Source: CACIAM-69d sp001698445
GTDB taxonomy: Bacteria; Cyanobacteriota; Cyanobacteriia; CACIAM-69d
Direction of reading: 5' to 3'
Length of the DNA stretch: 64,000 nt
NCBI RefSeq assembly: GCF_043235035.1
Contig: NZ_JAZAQF010000078.1
Coordinates: forward strand, 217,145-281,144
Shown: positions 53,025-63,500 of the stretch, piece by piece
Position numbering within the stretch: the stretch's first letter is position 1
How the letters are laid out: the number at the start of each line of letters is the position of its first letter
The notes under the pieces: generated by a model
The model's database searches: none
Seen by the model: only the letters and a program-made list of their open reading frames with translations
Told to the model about the DNA's origin: nothing
Made by a program: the position numbers and the translations under genes

Positions 53025-54230
53025 CTACTTGCCTTCCACAAACGCCTGGCAGCAACAGAAGGGTTGCGCGGCCGGCGCAGGCGTTGGCGTGGGGGTTGGC
53101 GCAGGGGCCGGAATCACCGTCTTGCTGCCGCAGATCACCTTTTGCAGCAGTCCCGTAAAACCACTCAGGGCATCTTGCGAAGTGAAACCCTGCCCGCCGG
53201 TTTCCTTGGCCACGCGAGCATATTCACCCTCGATTTCTTTTTTCACACTGGCCTTCACACCGGATGTCCCCAAATAGGTGTGGACTTTCACCTTGGTTTG
53301 CTTGGCCGTGGCGATCGCCCGGTTGGCGGCTTCGATATCTGCCTGATCCTGCTTGGCGTTCTCGTTGCCCCCTTCCAAGGACTCATCACCCAGGAAGAAG
53401 ATGGCCCGCGATGCGCCCGATCGCCAGTCAAAGTTCAGGGACACATCTTCGATCGCCCTTGCGCCGTCCTCTTGGGCCCCGCCGCCGGCCACCGTGCCCA
53501 CCTTGCGGCCCTTCAGCACCGATTCCGACACCTTAGCCGTTTCCGTTAGGTAATTGCGCACGGTGCGATCGAACCGCGTTCCCTTAAACACCCCCTCAAT
53601 CCCCAAATAAGTCACCCGCAAATCAGAAGGGCAACTGGTTTTGGCCGCCTCGATCGCTGCGCCCACCGCCTCACTCAGGGCCGTCGCCTCATCCTTCATC
53701 GACACGCTGGAATCGATCACCACCACCAGATCCACCTTGGGAATCGTCAAGACCTCCGTGGGCGAGGGCGTTGGCACCGGGGCGGGCGCGGGAACCGGCG
53801 CGGCGGATCCGCCCTGGCCGGTCATGGTGGCCGGAGCCAAGGTGGGCCATTGCAGCCGCTTTTGGGTTGAAACATCCCCATTGCCCCGGTGACCGGAAAT
53901 GGGGCCCAGGCGGTTCGGTTGGGCTTGGCCAGCGGTCATGCCGTGGCTGTTGTAGGGATGGTTCCAGAGGTTGAAATCAAACCGATAGTGGGCCCCCTGC
54001 CAACCATTCGTCCAGTTGAAATTAATCAGTGCGCTGATATCCAGCGTGCCCGTCACCGGGTCGCTATACCAAAACGACAGCATCTTATTCGCCGTTCCGC
54101 CGGCCGACGTGCCGAAGTTGTATTGAATATCAACCCCATCCGGCGGCCCTTCATAGGCAAAACAGCCCCGGCCATAAACCGAACCATCCGGATTCAAGGT
54201 GTGAAAAACAAAACTCGTGACCTGAGGCAT
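53025..54230 (-). CDS. vWA-domain protein with Cys-rich C-terminal tail, paralogue 1
   Basis: The 401-residue protein has three parts. An N-terminal beta-sandwich-like domain (residues 1-130; FVFHTLNPDGSVYGRGCF, FWYSDPVTGTLDISALINF) is followed by a Pro/Ala linker. Then comes a vWA domain (about 163-370) with MIDAS residues Asp173, Ser175 and Ser177 (VVVIDSSVSMKDE) and FFLGDESLEGGN. A second Pro linker ends in the tail QPFCCCQAFVEGK. It lacks a signal peptide, so it is likely cytosolic. It is a tandem paralogue of the next gene and is probably co-transcribed with it. No function is known. Confidence 0.82.
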   Translation of the reverse strand: MPQVTSFVFHTLNPDGSVYGRGCFAYEGPPDGVDIQYNFGTSAGGTANKMLSFWYSDPVTGTLDISALINFNWTNGWQGAHYRFDFNLWNHPYNSHGMTAGQAQPNRLGPISGHRGNGDVSTQKRLQWPTLAPATMTGQGGSAAPVPAPAPVPTPSPTEVLTIPKVDLVVVIDSSVSMKDEATALSEAVGAAIEAAKTSCPSDLRVTYLGIEGVFKGTRFDRTVRNYLTETAKVSESVLKGRKVGTVAGGGAQEDGARAIEDVSLNFDWRSGASRAIFFLGDESLEGGNENAKQDQADIEAANRAIATAKQTKVKVHTYLGTSGVKASVKKEIEGEYARVAKETGGQGFTSQDALSGFTGLLQKVICGSKTVIPAPAPTPTPTPAPAAQPFCCCQAFVEGK

Positions 54231-54301
54231 AGCAGCAAATTCCTGTGAGGTTTGGGCTTGGTGATCGTGAAACGTTGGGCAAACCGCTGATTAGTGAACC
54301 C

Positions 54302-55708
54302 TTATGATTCAACGTAGGCCTGGCAGCAACAGAAGGGATGTTCAATGCGACGCGGTTCGGGCTTGCTGCCGCAAATCACGTCTTGCAGCAGGGATTGGAA
54401 GCCCCGCAGTGCATCCTGGGAGGTGAAGGATTGACCGCCTGTTTCCCGGGCCACCCTGGCGTATTCCCCTTCAATTTCCCGGCGAACTTTGTCTTTCACT
54501 GACGAAGTCCCAAAATAGGTATGCACCCGCACGCCAGCTTCCTTGGCCACCGCGATCGCGAGGTTGGCGGCTTCGATGTCTCCTTGATCTTGCTTGGCAT
54601 CCTGGTTCCCACCATCCAAGGACTCATCGCCCAGGAAGAACAGGGCCCGCCCAGCCCCCGGCCGCCAGTCAAAATGGCGACTCAGATCCTCGATCGCCCT
54701 TGCGCCGTCTTCTTGGGCCCCGCCGCCGGCCACCGTGCCGCGTTGGCGACCCCGCAACTCGGACTCCGCCGCTTTGGCCGTTGTGGTGAGGTATTTGCGA
54801 ATGGATTGATTAAAACGGGTGTCTCGGAACGTGCCTTCAATGCCCAGATAGACCACTCGCAAGTCAGAGGGGCAATGGGCCCGGGCCGCCTCGATCGCGG
54901 CGGAAACGGCCGCATCCAGCGCCACCGCTTCGTCCTTCATGGAAACGCTGGAGTCGATCGCCACCACCAAGTCCACCAGCGGGATCGTCACGCCATCGTC
55001 TTCGATGACTTCGATCGTGGGCTGCCCGATCGCCACCCACTCCAACTTGCGCCCTTGACAGCTTCCGTCTTCCGTCGCCCCCCGGTGCGCAGACACATGA
55101 CCCAGTTGCTCCGGCGTTGCACCACCGGCCACCAAGCCCCGATCGAAGTCTGGCTGGGCCCAGGCATTGAACCGAAACTGTTGCTCGCCTGCTCGATCGC
55201 TAAAACTCAAGCTCAACAGAGCGCTGAGATCCAACACACCAACGATCGGGTCGCGATACCAAAACGCCGTCAAGGTTTCCGCACTGCCCCGGCGATAGTC
55301 CACCGAAGACTCGCTGCCATTCCCTAGGGTAAAGCACCCTTTTCCAAACTCAGTGCCGTCGTTGTTCAGTACCCGAAAGGTGTAGGACATCGCTTGGGTG
55401 GACGGTGCTGAGGTAGAAGAATCTGCTGTTGCATTTGTTGTTTCCGTGGCCGAACTCCAGGGAATCACAACACTGGGCGTGACATCCAGCCAACCACCAT
55501 CCGTGACCGTGCCCACATCCACCAGCGATTGTGCGTCCAAAAACTCCATCAACCGCTCACCATCGTCCTCAAACCGATAGTGGCAAATGCCCTGATCAGC
55601 AAAAACAACCAGGTCTGAATCTTGACGATAGACGACCTTAACGAAATTGGCTCCATCAATTTCCCAGCGGTAGCCAGGCATCGCTTCCACAATCTTTTGA
55701 TTCTTCAC
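54302..55708 (-). CDS. vWA-domain protein with Cys-rich C-terminal tail, paralogue 2
   Basis: It shares with the neighbouring paralogue the beta-sandwich-like domain (residues 108-225; YTFRVLNNDGTEFGKGCF), the vWA domain (about 245-450; MIDAS Asp252, Ser254, Ser256) and the tail HPFCCCQAYVES. It has an extra N-terminal domain of about 75 residues (PGYRWEIDGANFVKVVYRQDSDLVVF). Between the paralogues the vWA core is strongly conserved (e.g. GTVAGGGAQEDGARAIED), while linkers differ. It also lacks a signal peptide. The gene lies 72 bp from its paralogue. Function is unknown. Confidence 0.82.
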   Translation of the reverse strand: MKNQKIVEAMPGYRWEIDGANFVKVVYRQDSDLVVFADQGICHYRFEDDGERLMEFLDAQSLVDVGTVTDGGWLDVTPSVVIPWSSATETTNATADSSTSAPSTQAMSYTFRVLNNDGTEFGKGCFTLGNGSESSVDYRRGSAETLTAFWYRDPIVGVLDLSALLSLSFSDRAGEQQFRFNAWAQPDFDRGLVAGGATPEQLGHVSAHRGATEDGSCQGRKLEWVAIGQPTIEVIEDDGVTIPLVDLVVAIDSSVSMKDEAVALDAAVSAAIEAARAHCPSDLRVVYLGIEGTFRDTRFNQSIRKYLTTTAKAAESELRGRQRGTVAGGGAQEDGARAIEDLSRHFDWRPGAGRALFFLGDESLDGGNQDAKQDQGDIEAANLAIAVAKEAGVRVHTYFGTSSVKDKVRREIEGEYARVARETGGQSFTSQDALRGFQSLLQDVICGSKPEPRRIEHPFCCCQAYVES

Positions 55709-55910
55709 AAATCACTTCTCCAAAAAGCACTGCAACCCTAGGGAAACACCAGGCAACTGATTTGGTTGATCGAGTCGATCGAGCTAATGGGGCTAAGGAG
55801 TCTGTCGATGGGTTCTCAATTGGAATCTTGTTTGAGTGGCTAACCTGCGTTCTTGCGAAATTTAGCCATCACCCTTGAATTAGCCCATTGCTGATCTCGA
55901 TCGCCGTGAT

Positions 55911-56177
55911 CTACTCCAAACGAATCTGCTTATTGGCTAATTCCAAATCAAACGGGTAATCTTCATTTCCCCCCGCAAGGGCCTTTTGGAAAGTTTCCTC
56001 ATTCGCAAACTCACTGACGCGAAACCACCAATCTTCAAATACAATCACCCGCCCATCGGGACAGCGGTAGACCAAGACATGGTAGTCGTCGCGAAATTCG
56101 TTGCTGAGATCAAGAACCTCACCACCCATTGCTTGAGCAGCGGGTTCTGCACTGTTCACTTTCCAATCCACTGACAT
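55911..56177 (-). CDS. Small protein of unknown function upstream of the vWA pair
   Basis: The ATG at 56177, with GGAG upstream, gives 88 residues (MSVDWKVNSAEPAAQ). The sequence is acidic and has an aromatic core (DDYHVLVYRCPDGRVIVFEDWWFRVSEFAN). It is faintly like the extra N-terminal domain of the adjacent vWA protein (DLVVFADQGICHYRFEDD). It is co-oriented with the two vWA genes and separated from them by 202 bp, so the three may be one transcription unit. No function known. Confidence 0.6.
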   Translation of the reverse strand: MSVDWKVNSAEPAAQAMGGEVLDLSNEFRDDYHVLVYRCPDGRVIVFEDWWFRVSEFANEETFQKALAGGNEDYPFDLELANKQIRLE

Positions 56178-56186
56178 GTTGCACAA

Positions 56187-57064
56187 TCTCCAGCTTAATT
56201 GGAGGGTTGATCAGACTTTCCAATTGGACTCTACAAATTGTGCCTCAAGCTAATTGGAATTTGAGAGAAGTTAATGTTAATTTTTTCATTTTTCTGAATA
56301 GTTCCGTATAAACACGCAATTGAAAATTAGCAATAATCTTTCTTAAGAGAAATCATTTTATTTTTAAATATTTGCAATACATTTTTTACACAAAACTTCA
56401 ATTAATTCCGATTCTCAGTCTAATTGAGTTCTCGTTTTGTTGAAACTTTTAGTGTTTGACCCCAAAAAAGATTTAAGAATCATTTTCTGAAAACTTCAAC
56501 TTAATTGAACTTTATTTGATGCTTGAGTATGAGTGAGATAATTGCTGAAATTTGCAAAATTCCCAAAAATTCAAAAATTAAATATTTTTTCTTGATTTCA
56601 AATCATTTTCAATATCTGTATTTTATTTTACATTGATATTTTTGAAAGAAAAATAATGCCTGAAACAGAAACTTTGGACTGAAAGGCATTTAAAAAAACT
56701 GACTTTGCCTGTTGATACAAGCGATCCACGATCGACTCCCGTTGACGATCGAAAGTGATCCGCCATTTTTAGGTTGGCTGGCGTTCGATCGTCTGAATTT
56801 TGAGGATGATTTGTGGTGGCTTTGGGCTGCTGCTGCCCAGCCAAAGACGAGGATCAGGGCGATCGGGGGTTGAAGTCAGGGTTGGCAATTTTTTTGACCT
56901 GTCTGCCGGGCGCTGGTGTGATAAATGATGCAGCCGGACTGAGAGAGCGCAGCAAACGGTCACCATTGCCCTGTGACAAAGCAACACGATCAAGGCGACT
57001 GCATGGGCTGCATTGGCTGATAAAGTGGCGTTGAATTCAGCTTGGCGTTGGCGGACTGGAAACT
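56187..57064. other. AT-rich region upstream of the vWA locus
   Basis: This gap divides the leftward vWA locus from the rightward plsY gene. The part from 56230 to 56660 is strongly AT-rich compared with the rest of the window. The word CTTAATTGGA or its variants recurs at 56194, 56250, 56420 and 56500. No gene is credible. It should contain the promoter of the vWA genes. Confidence 0.6.
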
Positions 57065-57739
57065 ATGGCTGTTGCGATCGCACTAGGATTACTCGTTTTG
57101 GCCTACCTGCTCGGCTCCATCCCCGCTGGATATCTAGCCGGGCGCTGGCTCAAAGGTATCGACATCCGCCAATATGGTTCCGGCTCCACCGGGGCCACCA
57201 ACGTGATGCGCACCGTGGGCAAACCAGCCGGGATCACTGTCTTTATCTTCGACATCCTGAAAGGGGCGATCGCCATTGGACTGGTGCGCGCCCTTTGGAC
57301 TGGCGACCTCATCGTCGATCCCACCTGGCTGGCAATCAAGCCCTGGTTAGAAGTGGTCGCCGGTCTCACCGCCGTGATTGGCCACAGCAAATCCCTGTGG
57401 CTGAATTTCCAGGGCGGCAAATCCGTCGCCACCAGCTTGGGCACGTTGCTGGCCCTGTCTTGGCAAGTGGGCTTGGGCGGGTTCGCGGCCTTCTGCGTGG
57501 TGCTGGCCATTTGGCGATATGTGTCCCTCGGGTCGATCGTCGGGGCAATCATGGTCAGCGTGTTGATGCTGTCTTTGCAAAATCCCTTGCCCTACTGTTT
57601 ATTTGGCTTGGCAATTACGGTGTTTGTGATTGCGCGACACAAGACCAACATCAGCCGCCTGTTGAAGGGAACAGAACCCAAATTTGGACAAAAGGTGCAA
57701 ATTCCCGAGCCTGTGTCCGACAGCGCCAGCGGTTCTTAG
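57065..57739 (+). CDS. plsY: Acyl-phosphate glycerol-3-phosphate acyltransferase
   Basis: PlsY adds the first acyl chain to glycerol 3-phosphate, from acyl-phosphate, to start glycerolipid synthesis. The 224-residue multi-pass membrane protein has the three family motifs: YLLGSIPAGYLAGR, GSGSTGATNVMRTVGKPAG, and GHSKSLWLNFQGGKSVATSLGTLLAL. The C-terminus holds RHKTNISRLLKGTEPKFG. It is intact and of standard length. Confidence 0.95.
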   Translation: MAVAIALGLLVLAYLLGSIPAGYLAGRWLKGIDIRQYGSGSTGATNVMRTVGKPAGITVFIFDILKGAIAIGLVRALWTGDLIVDPTWLAIKPWLEVVAGLTAVIGHSKSLWLNFQGGKSVATSLGTLLALSWQVGLGGFAAFCVVLAIWRYVSLGSIVGAIMVSVLMLSLQNPLPYCLFGLAITVFVIARHKTNISRLLKGTEPKFGQKVQIPEPVSDSASGS

Positions 57740-58081
57740 GATTTTGGCCCTACTTCTGTGGTGGTGTGCCGGGTCGAAAGCAGGCCGGTCAAAGATCGGT
57801 TAAGTCTTAAAAGCTTGACGAAGCGCCACTTAACCTTGATGGATTGGGGGCTTGGGCCTCTGGCCTGGCTCGATCGGGAAGTGGCCTGGGGATGACCATC
57901 TTCTGATTTGCCCCCAAATGTAACGAATTGCAACGTATAATAGCTCTGAAAAATTAATTCTTAAGAATTATTCAAGGGAATCCAACACCCATCGCATTTC
58001 AAGCGCGATCGGGCGGTTTCCACCCCCATCAGCCCTGTGGCTTCCGTTGTTTACCCCTAGCGAGTAGGACTGTTGAAATCC
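57740..58081. promoter_or_regulatory. Leader of the crtP-crtB unit with a -10 candidate
   Basis: A perfect TATAAT is at 57936-57941, 140 bp upstream of the crtP ATG. A good -35 box at standard spacing is missing (AT/C-rich CCAAAT region), so this may be a factor-dependent or extended -10 promoter. The short AT-palindrome TTAATTCTTAAGAATTATT follows at 57955. No gene is seen. Confidence 0.45.
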
Positions 58082-59494
58082 ATGCGAGTTGCAATCGCCG
58101 GTGGCGGCCTAGCGGGCCTGGCCTGTGCCAAATATTTGGTCGATGCGGGACACCAGCCGATCGTGTTGGAACGCGAGGCCGTGTTGGGTGGTTTGGTGGC
58201 CGCTTGGAAAGATGAGGATGGTGATTGGCTGGAAACGGGGCTGCACGCCTTTTTCGGCGCTTATCACAACATGAAGCAACTGATGGGCGAGCTAGACATT
58301 CTCGATCGCCTGCAATGGAAGCGCCACGCTCTGGTGTTTAACCAACCGGAAAAGCCGGGAACCCTGTCTTGGTTTGATGTGCCGGACATTCCCGCCCCTT
58401 TTAATGTGATCATGTCGATTCTGCGGAATAACGACATGCTGACCTGGGAGCAAAAAATTCGATTCGCGATCGGGCTATTGCCGGCGATCGTGCGGGGTCA
58501 GCAGTACGTGGAATCCATGGATAAGTACAGCCTCTTGGAATGGCTGCGGCTCCAGGGGGTGGATGAGCAGGTGAACACTGACATTTTCATCGCCGCCTCC
58601 AAGGCCCTGACGTTTATTAATCCTGAGGATGTGTCGGCTACGGTTCCCCTGACGGCGCTGAATCGGTTTTTGCAAGAGCGCTATGGGTCCAAGGTGGCTT
58701 TTTTGGATGGGGCCCCGCCGGAGCGGTTGTGCCAGCCGATTGTGGACTATGTGACGGCTCGGGGCGGGGAAGTGCGCACCCAAGCGCCGCTGAAGGAAAT
58801 TGTCTTGAATGGCGATCGATCGGTGAAGTCTTTCATTGTGCGCGGTCAAAACGGCGCGCCCGATGAGGAAATTGTGGCCGATGCTTTTGTGTCCGCCATG
58901 TCGGTGGATGCCTTAAAGATCATGATGCCGGATGCTTGGAAAGCCGTGCCGGAGTTCGAGAAGCTGCAAGGCCTCGAAGGTGTGCCGGTGATCAATGTGC
59001 AAATTTGGTTTGATTGCAAGTTGCCGACGATCGACCAGTTGTTGTTCTCCCGATCGGATATCCTCAGTGTTTATGCGGATATGAGCCGCACCACTCGGGA
59101 ATACGAAGACCCGGATCGATCGATGCTGGAATTGGTGTTGGCTCCGGCCAAGGATTGGATCGGCCGCTCCGATGAAGACATCATTGCTGCCACCATGGAC
59201 GAGCTGGCAAAGCTGTTCCCCGATCACATTCCCCACCAGGCAAAAGTTCGCAAAGCCAAGGTGAAAAAAACGCCCCGATCGGTCTACACGGCCCGGCCGG
59301 GATGCCAGGCCCTGCGCCCCCAACAGGAAACCTCGATCGGGAATTTTTTCCTGTCCGGTAGCTACACCATGCAAGAGTTTCTAGGCAGCATGGAAGGGGC
59401 TGTGCTTTCTGGTAAGCTGACAGCGCAAGCGATTGTCCGCAATGCCGCGCGCCTTGAGCGCGATCGCGATTTGGCCCTGGCCGCTTCCGCCTAA
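58082..59494 (+). CDS. crtP: 15-cis-phytoene desaturase (plant type)
   Basis: CrtP (Pds) introduces two double bases-pairs of desaturation into phytoene to give zeta-carotene, using FAD and plastoquinone. The protein starts with the FAD-binding MRVAIAGGGLAGLACAKYL and holds ETGLHAFFGAYHNM, and near the C-terminus LSGSYTMQEFLGSMEGAVLSGKLTA. I take the ATG at 58082; a TTG at 58073 is also in frame. 470 residues is the family length. crtB follows after 49 bp, so the two form an operon for the first carotenoid steps. Confidence 0.97.
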   Translation: MRVAIAGGGLAGLACAKYLVDAGHQPIVLEREAVLGGLVAAWKDEDGDWLETGLHAFFGAYHNMKQLMGELDILDRLQWKRHALVFNQPEKPGTLSWFDVPDIPAPFNVIMSILRNNDMLTWEQKIRFAIGLLPAIVRGQQYVESMDKYSLLEWLRLQGVDEQVNTDIFIAASKALTFINPEDVSATVPLTALNRFLQERYGSKVAFLDGAPPERLCQPIVDYVTARGGEVRTQAPLKEIVLNGDRSVKSFIVRGQNGAPDEEIVADAFVSAMSVDALKIMMPDAWKAVPEFEKLQGLEGVPVINVQIWFDCKLPTIDQLLFSRSDILSVYADMSRTTREYEDPDRSMLELVLAPAKDWIGRSDEDIIAATMDELAKLFPDHIPHQAKVRKAKVKKTPRSVYTARPGCQALRPQQETSIGNFFLSGSYTMQEFLGSMEGAVLSGKLTAQAIVRNAARLERDRDLALAASA

Positions 59495-59543
59495 GCCACT
59501 CCTTTGACTGACCCATCGACCTTTCCCAGCCCCGCCGGTCTTC

Positions 59544-60497
59544 ATGCTGCACTTGCCTGACCCGCCACGCACTAACACCCTGGCGACCCTGGAAGAATCC
59601 TATGAGTTGTGTCGCCAGGTCACAGCCAAGTACTCCAAAACGTTCTATTGGGGCAGTGCGCTGATGCCGTTGGCTAAGCGGCGGGCCATCTGGGCAATTT
59701 ATGTTTGGTGTCGGCGCACTGATGAACTGGTCGATGGGCCCATGGCCAAATTGACCACGCCGGAAACCCTGGACGATTGGGAACGGCGACTCGAACAGCT
59801 TTTTGGTGGCCATGCGCTGGATGATTCTGATGTGGCCCTGGTTGACACGATCGGGCGCTACAACCTAGATATTCAGCCCTTCCGCGACATGATCGCCGGG
59901 CAGCGAATGGATCTCTATCGCAGTCGCTACCAGACCTACGAAGAGCTAGAGCTATATTGCTATCGCGTGGCGGGCACGGTGGGCCTGATGACCACGCCGG
60001 TTTTGGGGGTGGCTAGCGAGCCGACCCGCGCCCCTTGGGATGGGTTTTTGCAAATGCAAACCAGCCCCGATCGCAACCCGGATGACCCCACGGAACGGGC
60101 GATCGCCCTCGGCATTGCCAACCAGCTCACCAACATCCTGCGAGACGTGGGCGAAGACCGCCACCGGGGCCGAATTTATCTACCCTTAGAAGATTTGGAG
60201 CGATTCCGCTACACCGAGCAGGACTTGATGAATGGTGTGGTTGACGATCGCTGGCGTGCCCTAATGCAGTTCCAAATTCAGCGGGCCCGCACCATTTTCG
60301 ACAGCGCCGCCAAGGGCATTCGCCTGCTCCACCCCGATGCTCGCTGGCCCGTTTGGGCTGCTTTGATGCTCTACAGCCGAATTTTGCACTCGATCGAACG
60401 CAATGGTTACGACGTGTTCAATAAACGCGCCTATGTCCCTACTACGGGGAAAGTGCGCTGTCTGCCCGTGGCCCTGATGCGATCGCAGGTTCTCTAG
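59544..60497 (+). CDS. crtB: Phytoene synthase
   Basis: CrtB joins two geranylgeranyl diphosphates to phytoene. The 317-residue protein has both Asp-rich metal-binding motifs (WCRRTDELVDGP and LTNILRDVGEDRHRGRIYLP), YCYRVAGTVGLM and the C-terminal segment LMLYSRILHSIERNGYDVFNKRAYVP. It lies 49 bp behind crtP, and both are on the plus strand. The pair is the usual arrangement in cyanobacteria. Confidence 0.97.
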   Translation: MLHLPDPPRTNTLATLEESYELCRQVTAKYSKTFYWGSALMPLAKRRAIWAIYVWCRRTDELVDGPMAKLTTPETLDDWERRLEQLFGGHALDDSDVALVDTIGRYNLDIQPFRDMIAGQRMDLYRSRYQTYEELELYCYRVAGTVGLMTTPVLGVASEPTRAPWDGFLQMQTSPDRNPDDPTERAIALGIANQLTNILRDVGEDRHRGRIYLPLEDLERFRYTEQDLMNGVVDDRWRALMQFQIQRARTIFDSAAKGIRLLHPDARWPVWAALMLYSRILHSIERNGYDVFNKRAYVPTTGKVRCLPVALMRSQVL

Positions 60498-60576
60498 GCC
60501 AAGCTGTCAACCCGTCGCGCAAAATCGTTGGGCCAGTTGATCGGTGCTCGTCAGCGGCTGGCTCAATTCAAACTGC

Positions 60577-63500
60577 TCAGCCCTTGATCGGCAATTGAAT
60601 TCGGAATGCAGCGCCTTGTCCTGGCTCCGATTCAACGGTCAGACTGCCGCTATGTTTATCCACTACGATTTGTTGGGCGATCGCAAGACCCAACCCTGTG
60701 CCTTTACCCACGGATTTTGTGGTGAACAAGTGGTCAAAGATTCTTGACTGCACTTCTGCATTCATCCCCTTGCCATTGTCCCGAATCGTAATTTGTACCT
60801 GGTCGTTAACCAGCGTTGTGCTGATGGTGATCTGTTGAGGATGCGCTTCTAATTCCTTGAACGATCGCCCCTGGGCTATCTCATCAAACATATCGATCGC
60901 GTTAGCCAGAATATTCATAAATACCTGGTTGAGCTGTCCCGGGAAGCAATCGATCAGTGGTATTTCACCATAGTTGGTAATCACCTCGATCGCGGGTCGA
61001 TTGGCATTCGCCTTGAGTCGATATTTCAGAATCAGCAGCGTGCTATCAATCCCTTCATGCAGGTTGGCGCTGACTTTATACTCCGTATCGGCACGGGAGA
61101 AGGTACGCAGGCTGGTGCTAATGCTTTTGATGCGATCGGTTGCTCCTTGCATTGAATTCAGGAGTTGGGGCAAATCTTCGCAAACATATTCCAAATCAAT
61201 ATCTTCAGCGTGATCTTGAATCGGAGAAGTGGGACTAGGATAATGCTGCTGATATAGGGCTAGATGTTCAAGCAAGTCTCGCACATGCTCTTTGCCATTA
61301 TTGATGCTGCCATTGAGGAAGCCGATCGGGTTGTTAATTTCATGGGCAACCCCCGCCACTAGGTTCCCCAAAGATGCCATCTTCTCGCTCTGCACCATTT
61401 GCAATTGGGATTGTTCTAATTGTTGAGCATAAAGTTGAGCTTGTTGAGCATAAAGTTGAGCTTTTTGGTAAAGGCTGGCATTTTCTAAAGAAATAGCAGC
61501 CTGAATGCAAAGAAAGTTGAGCACTGCGATGCGATCGCTCGTAAATACATCGCTAGTGGAGTGATTTTCCAAATACAAAATCGCTCGTAGCTTTCCTTGA
61601 TTGAGAATCGGCAAACATAGAACACTCTTCGGCTGATACTGCTTCAGGTAATCACCAATTACTGGAAGATCAGTTTTGAGATCATCAACCATCACCGTCG
61701 TCGCAGTGTTTTTTACATATTGAATAAGCTTTACAGGAACTGTTAGGTTATTATCTAGCGGTGCAGACTGCAAAGTTACTCGCTCTAGGTCTGCCATCAC
61801 CCGCACTTGCCATTGGTTTTCTTCGCAGAGCATTAAAGCACATCGGTCTGCCCCAGAGTTCTCAAGCATTGTCTGAGCTAGCGTTTGTAGGAGTTCATCC
61901 AGGGCGATCGTGCTAGCAAAGGTCTGAGAAATTTGCAACAGAGTCGATAAATCTAGAGTGTGATTGATGTTGCTGGATGAATGCGTGCGAGGTATGGAAT
62001 GAATTGAATAAGCAGGAGTAGCAAGACTTGAGAGGGTATCTAAGATAGTCAAGCGCTGGCTGGTTGCTTGCAAAACGGGTTGCAATAATTGAGGATAACG
62101 TTCCTCTAAATCTGCAACTTTAGCTTTTGCGCCCCAGCGAGAATAGCAGTAATAGGCTTCTTGCATGTGAATCGCAGCAATTTTGTCCTTACCCCAATCG
62201 AGATAAAACTTAGCAGCAAGTTCATTAGCGAGAGCTTCTTCTTGAAGGTATCTATTTTCTTTAGCTCCAACAATGGCAAGATCGTAATACTCTATTGCTT
62301 TATAGAACTCACCCAATATCCGACAATATTCAGCTTCCATTAAATGAAATTTATGCTGATAATTATTTGGGGCGTGAATTGCCCATTGTTGCATACTCAA
62401 TTTCCTATTATTTAATGTCTTTAACATGCTAGATTGATCGGAACTATTCAAATCAAAGTAAGATGCAACCTTGGCTAGATAATCATAAAATGTAAATATT
62501 GATAACGCGATATTACCTGTCACAGCATCTAGATGCTTTTCTGCATGTTGTAGAGCTTCTTGTGATTCAGAAATATACCCCATCAAGAAAAATAAGCTAC
62601 CATGATTTAAAAGTGCATGAAATAATCCGTGAAAGTCTTGTTGTTGACCGAGACGTTCCAAAGTATTAGCCCGATCAGATTGCACTTTTGGGGTATTAAC
62701 GTGTTTTTCCTGTAGTAATGACAGAATCGACTCCAAGTAAAATTGAGTCCAATTCATGGCCGAGTCTTGGTTCAAGCTTTTCAGTATTTCAACACCATCA
62801 GCCAATTGTTCCTTGAGTGAACTCAAGTTGATTCCGGAAAAATAAGAGCAAAATGAATAATGAAACATTGCGTACCCAGAGAACTCGAGTTCACCTTGCT
62901 CAATTCCCCATTGGTGTACGTTCTTCAGCAATGCAACTACATCATCAATATGATCTCTCCAAACATTAATGAACACACTGACACAAAACATGGTTCTAAC
63001 TTGAATTTTGCGATCATTAAATTGCTCAGCTAATATCGCTGCAAGATGTCCAAATTGATATCCATTTTCTATTTGATTTTTGTCGCAAAGCAAAAGTCCA
63101 TAGCAAGCATAGCCAAATGATGAAAAAGCAGTATTTCCATAGTCCAAAGATAGATCAATGAGCTTAAAGACCATTATTTGAAACAATGGTGCATTGATTT
63201 GATAAATCGTAGGGACAGCGCATTGAAGAACTTGAACTACAGCCAACCATTTTCTATCTGTCATTCTTGACAGTTGACTGAGAGTTTCAATCGAGTTGTT
63301 TACCAGGCGAAATATCTTAGTCTGTAGCTCTGTGAAGCTTTGATCTACTGCTTCTGGGCTGGGTTTCTCTGGACAGTTAATACCTAATTTTTCAAGAACT
63401 TGTAACGCAAGGTTGACAACTTCTTGCTGTTTAGTTTGAGCAGTATATGCTTGAATTTTTGTCTGATAAGCATCAATTTGGTCTAGTACACTGGTAGTCT

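Noticed and set aside
53025..55708. vWA genes as the vWA part of a MoxR-vWA chaperone pair
   Set aside because: No MoxR-type AAA ATPase gene lies next to them in the window, so this pairing is not supported.
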